The position numbers were made by a program, and so were the translations under genes. This document shows, piece by piece, positions 62,191-64,000 of a DNA stretch of 64,000 bases. Position 1 is the first letter of the stretch, and every line of letters begins with the position of its first letter. Source of the stretch: CADEED01 sp043747835. Its GTDB lineage: Bacteria; Pseudomonadota; Gammaproteobacteria; Steroidobacterales; Steroidobacteraceae. The stretch lies in NCBI GenBank assembly GCA_043747835.1, contig JAYTOK010000020.1:1-64000 (forward strand). The letters are read 5' to 3'. The notes beneath the pieces were generated by a model. The model had not been told where the DNA came from, did not search any database, and was given only the letters and a program-made list of their open reading frames with translations.

Positions 62191-63555
62191 TCAAAGCTTG
62201 CCTGCTCCCGCACCGTTCATCACGATGGACGGAATGTTGGCCGCGGCATCCGGTGACCATGAGTAGTAAGTCGAGGGATTGAACGCGCCGTTGTTGTGGA
62301 CGAGGCAATCATCCGCGCGGCACTCGCCCGCGATGATGTTCGAGCTCGTCCAGGTCGCATTCGTGCCGTCGAACGGCGTGAATATGCGCTTGATCGTGTC
62401 GACGTAGTTGCCATCGGCGTAGATGCTGCACTCCACTCCTTTGCCCATGAAGTAGTCGGTGATGCCGTTGGCGTAGTTGTTGTAGACGTGCGCCTGGCCG
62501 AAGCGCACGCGCGGGTGCCGCGTCGCGCTGTGATCGAACCAGTTGTGGTGATACGTCACGTGCAGCTTGCCGCGATCGAGCGTGCCAGTGTCGTCGCTGT
62601 GCCCCAGCAACATCGACTTGTCCGTCCCTACGAACCGGTTCCAGGACACCGTGGCCCAGTCCGAGCCGCGCTTGATGTCGACGGAACCGTCGGCTGCAGG
62701 ATAGAAAGTGTTGTGGTCGATCCAGATGTGATGCGACCAGCACTGCGCATTGATCGAATCGTCATTGGCGGAGCGGAACGTGATGTTGCGGACGATCACG
62801 TTGCCCACCGGCTGCGCGACGCTGCGCTCGTTGGCGTCGCAGGTGTCGCCGTACTGGTCGATGAACGGTTGCGTCCAACCGTTGATGTCCAGGCCGAAGC
62901 CGGTAATCGTCGCGTTGGCGCCGATGCCGATGATGGTTTTGTTGGAGCCCACCTTCACCATGCCCGTGCCCGAGATCGTGCCGAAGAGCTGCACGACGCG
63001 CGGCGTGTCGTCGCCGACCGCCGAGACGAGTTGCGCAAAGGTGCTGACCGAAACGCTCGAGCCGCCCGCACCGCCATTCGTGCCGTTACGGCCGTCTCGG
63101 TTCAGTGCGGCGAAGCCGCTTACTCCCTGCGCATTGCCGGGAGTGCCGCCGCTGGAGCTCGAGCTCGTGCTGGAGCTGGAGCTCGAGCTCGTGCTGGAGC
63201 TGGAGCTGGAACTCGTGCTCGAGCTGGTGCTGGAACTCGACGTCGAACTGCTCGATGTCGAACTGCTGGACGTGGAACTCGAGCTCGACGATCCACCCGC
63301 GGCTCCGTAGGAGCAGTACCGCGGCGTGCCGACGCTGATCGAAGGAAACAGCGAGGCCGTGCAGTTGATGGGGCCGGTCAGTGTTGCATACACGAACGTG
63401 CCCGCCTTGCCGTAGGCGACGGAGCGCGAGCCACTGAACGTGCAGGTCGCTCCGTCCTTGGCGCACTTGGTATAGCCGGATGGATAGTCGGTTGCCGCGT
63501 GCGCGCCCGATGCGAAAGCAACGAACGCTGCGGCGTATAACGCCTTGCGAATCAT
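62191..63555 (-). CDS. Pectate lyase, PL1 family with serine linker
   Basis: A 454-aa secreted lyase. A signal peptide (ending AHAAT) leads to a small Cys-rich domain (CAKDGATCTFSGSRSVAYGK) of unassigned binding function, a roughly 60-residue Ser/Thr linker, and a PL1 beta-helix. WIDHNTFYPAADGSVDIKRG holds the Ca-binding Asp, SWNRFVGTDKSMLLG and TRHPRVRFGQAH the catalytic Arg. It cleaves de-esterified pectin. Its C-terminus ends just after NGAGAGKL. A perfect LacI-type palindrome lies 68 bp upstream. Confidence 0.88.
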   Translation of the reverse strand: MIRKALYAAAFVAFASGAHAATDYPSGYTKCAKDGATCTFSGSRSVAYGKAGTFVYATLTGPINCTASLFPSISVGTPRYCSYGAAGGSSSSSSTSSSSTSSSSTSSSSTSSSTSSSSSSSTSSSSSSSTSSSSSGGTPGNAQGVSGFAALNRDGRNGTNGGAGGSSVSVSTFAQLVSAVGDDTPRVVQLFGTISGTGMVKVGSNKTIIGIGANATITGFGLDINGWTQPFIDQYGDTCDANERSVAQPVGNVIVRNITFRSANDDSINAQCWSHHIWIDHNTFYPAADGSVDIKRGSDWATVSWNRFVGTDKSMLLGHSDDTGTLDRGKLHVTYHHNWFDHSATRHPRVRFGQAHVYNNYANGITDYFMGKGVECSIYADGNYVDTIKRIFTPFDGTNATWTSSNIIAGECRADDCLVHNNGAFNPSTYYSWSPDAAANIPSIVMNGAGAGKL

Positions 63556-63622
63556 GAGAAATCCCCCTGGGTTGACTGAACAGTTCCTTGTTCACCGGAA
63601 GGGTCGAGCGAAAATCCTTGCT

Positions 63623-63636
63623 TGACACCGGTGTCA
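63623..63636. promoter_or_regulatory. LacI-type operator upstream of PL1
   Basis: TGACACCGGTGTCA is a perfect 14-bp palindrome centred on CCGG, 68 bp upstream of the PL1 start. It matches the shape of LacI-family operators and echoes the half-site at the PL10 promoter. The following 285 bp up to the next gene contain no convincing ORF. Confidence 0.55.
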
Positions 63637-63920
63637 CGGCCACAATATCACAGTTATCGCGAGTGCCAACCAGCGACGAACGGAATGTGCGTTGCGGGAT
63701 AGTTAGGCGATGTCGCGCCCTGCCTCGGCCGTTGACTCGTGTCCGGACGGGACATGCGCGATCGCGACCGATCCCCGGCGATTCGCCTTCCCATCGCGGT
63801 TTTTCCGGATCATCATCGCGTCCGCACGGAGTGTCGGGCGATCGGGGAGGTCTGCTCCCGACACGTTCACGCAAGCGCGCAGAGGAAATGCGCCGGTCTC
63901 GATCCAACAAGGAGGTTTCC

Positions 63921-64000
63921 ATGTTCCGCAGAATCACCCTGCGATATCTCGCCGCGTCGCTGCTCGCGCTGTTCGCCCTCGGCGCCGCGTCGCAGACACA
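63921..64000 (+). CDS. Start of a secreted protein, cut by the window edge
   Basis: An ATG with an ideal AAGGAGG five bases upstream opens a signal-peptide-like sequence (MFRRITLRYLAASLLALFAL). Only 26 codons are visible, so the product cannot be named. The neighbourhood suggests another exported polysaccharide-related protein. Confidence 0.65.
   Translation, partial: MFRRITLRYLAASLLALFALGAASQT

Noticed and set aside
1..64000. tRNA, rRNA, insertion sequence or phage signature
   Set aside because: No tRNA-like cloverleaf, rRNA segment, transposase or integrase was seen by eye in any gap.

Overview
The window looks like a chromosomal segment of a GC-rich, plant-polymer-degrading gammaproteobacterium, perhaps near Steroidobacteraceae or Xanthomonadales. 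This is inferred from two large TonB-dependent receptors without SusD partners, serine-linker secreted polysaccharidases of the Cellvibrio/Saccharophagus kind, an EpmB homologue, and LacI-, GntR- and Fur-type operators. No rRNA, tRNA, phage, insertion sequence or CRISPR array was seen.

Region 1 (1-16.5 kb) handles pectin backbone sugars. A ferritin-like protein and a small orphan ORF precede a GH39-type glycosidase and a secreted PL22 oligogalacturonate lyase. Next comes a divergent L-rhamnose module. Leftward runs rhaR-S-T-P-Q-K plus a GNAT gene, with 4-bp or shorter spacing through most of it. Rightward run a fused rhamnulose-phosphate aldolase/lactaldehyde dehydrogenase, rhamnose isomerase and FMN L-lactate dehydrogenase. 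Together these take rhamnose to DHAP plus pyruvate. A TonB receptor (16.5-19.6 kb) has a possible RhaR-like site upstream.

Region 2 (19.9-29.9 kb) has a small exported protein and a yihY-family gene broken by one TGA codon. It continues with a five-gene operon (two DUF4198 proteins, PepSY, DUF2271, ApbE) behind a Fur-box-like site. An ECF sigma factor follows, overlapping a von Willebrand protein that carries a rearranged TonB-receptor plug-like segment. EpmB and a 3-keto-disaccharide-hydrolase-type protein close the region.

Region 3 (30-34.4 kb) is a CBM2/Ig/GH5 cellulase followed by decayed remnants of exopolysaccharide-type genes (CapK-like and FemAB-like).

Region 4 (34.4-47.5 kb) holds an amino-acid permease, a DHDPS-family aldolase, an FAD amino-acid oxidase, a GntR regulator, a TonB receptor, a GH27 alpha-galactosidase, a DUF885 peptidase and an amidase. 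Two divergent promoters share a CGTATACG palindrome. I propose that this is a hydroxyproline-rich glycoprotein (extensin-like) utilisation locus.

Region 5 (47.5-64 kb) contains Tag DNA glycosylase, a repeat-rich GH5 glucanase, a BlaI/BlaR1-like pair with clear operators, a GH81 beta-1,3-glucanase, a PQQ sugar dehydrogenase, PL10 and PL1 pectate lyases, an alpha/beta hydrolase and the start of another secreted protein. Most convergent gene ends carry strong hairpins. An octamer, GTAGTTWG, recurs through the whole window far above the rate expected from base composition.
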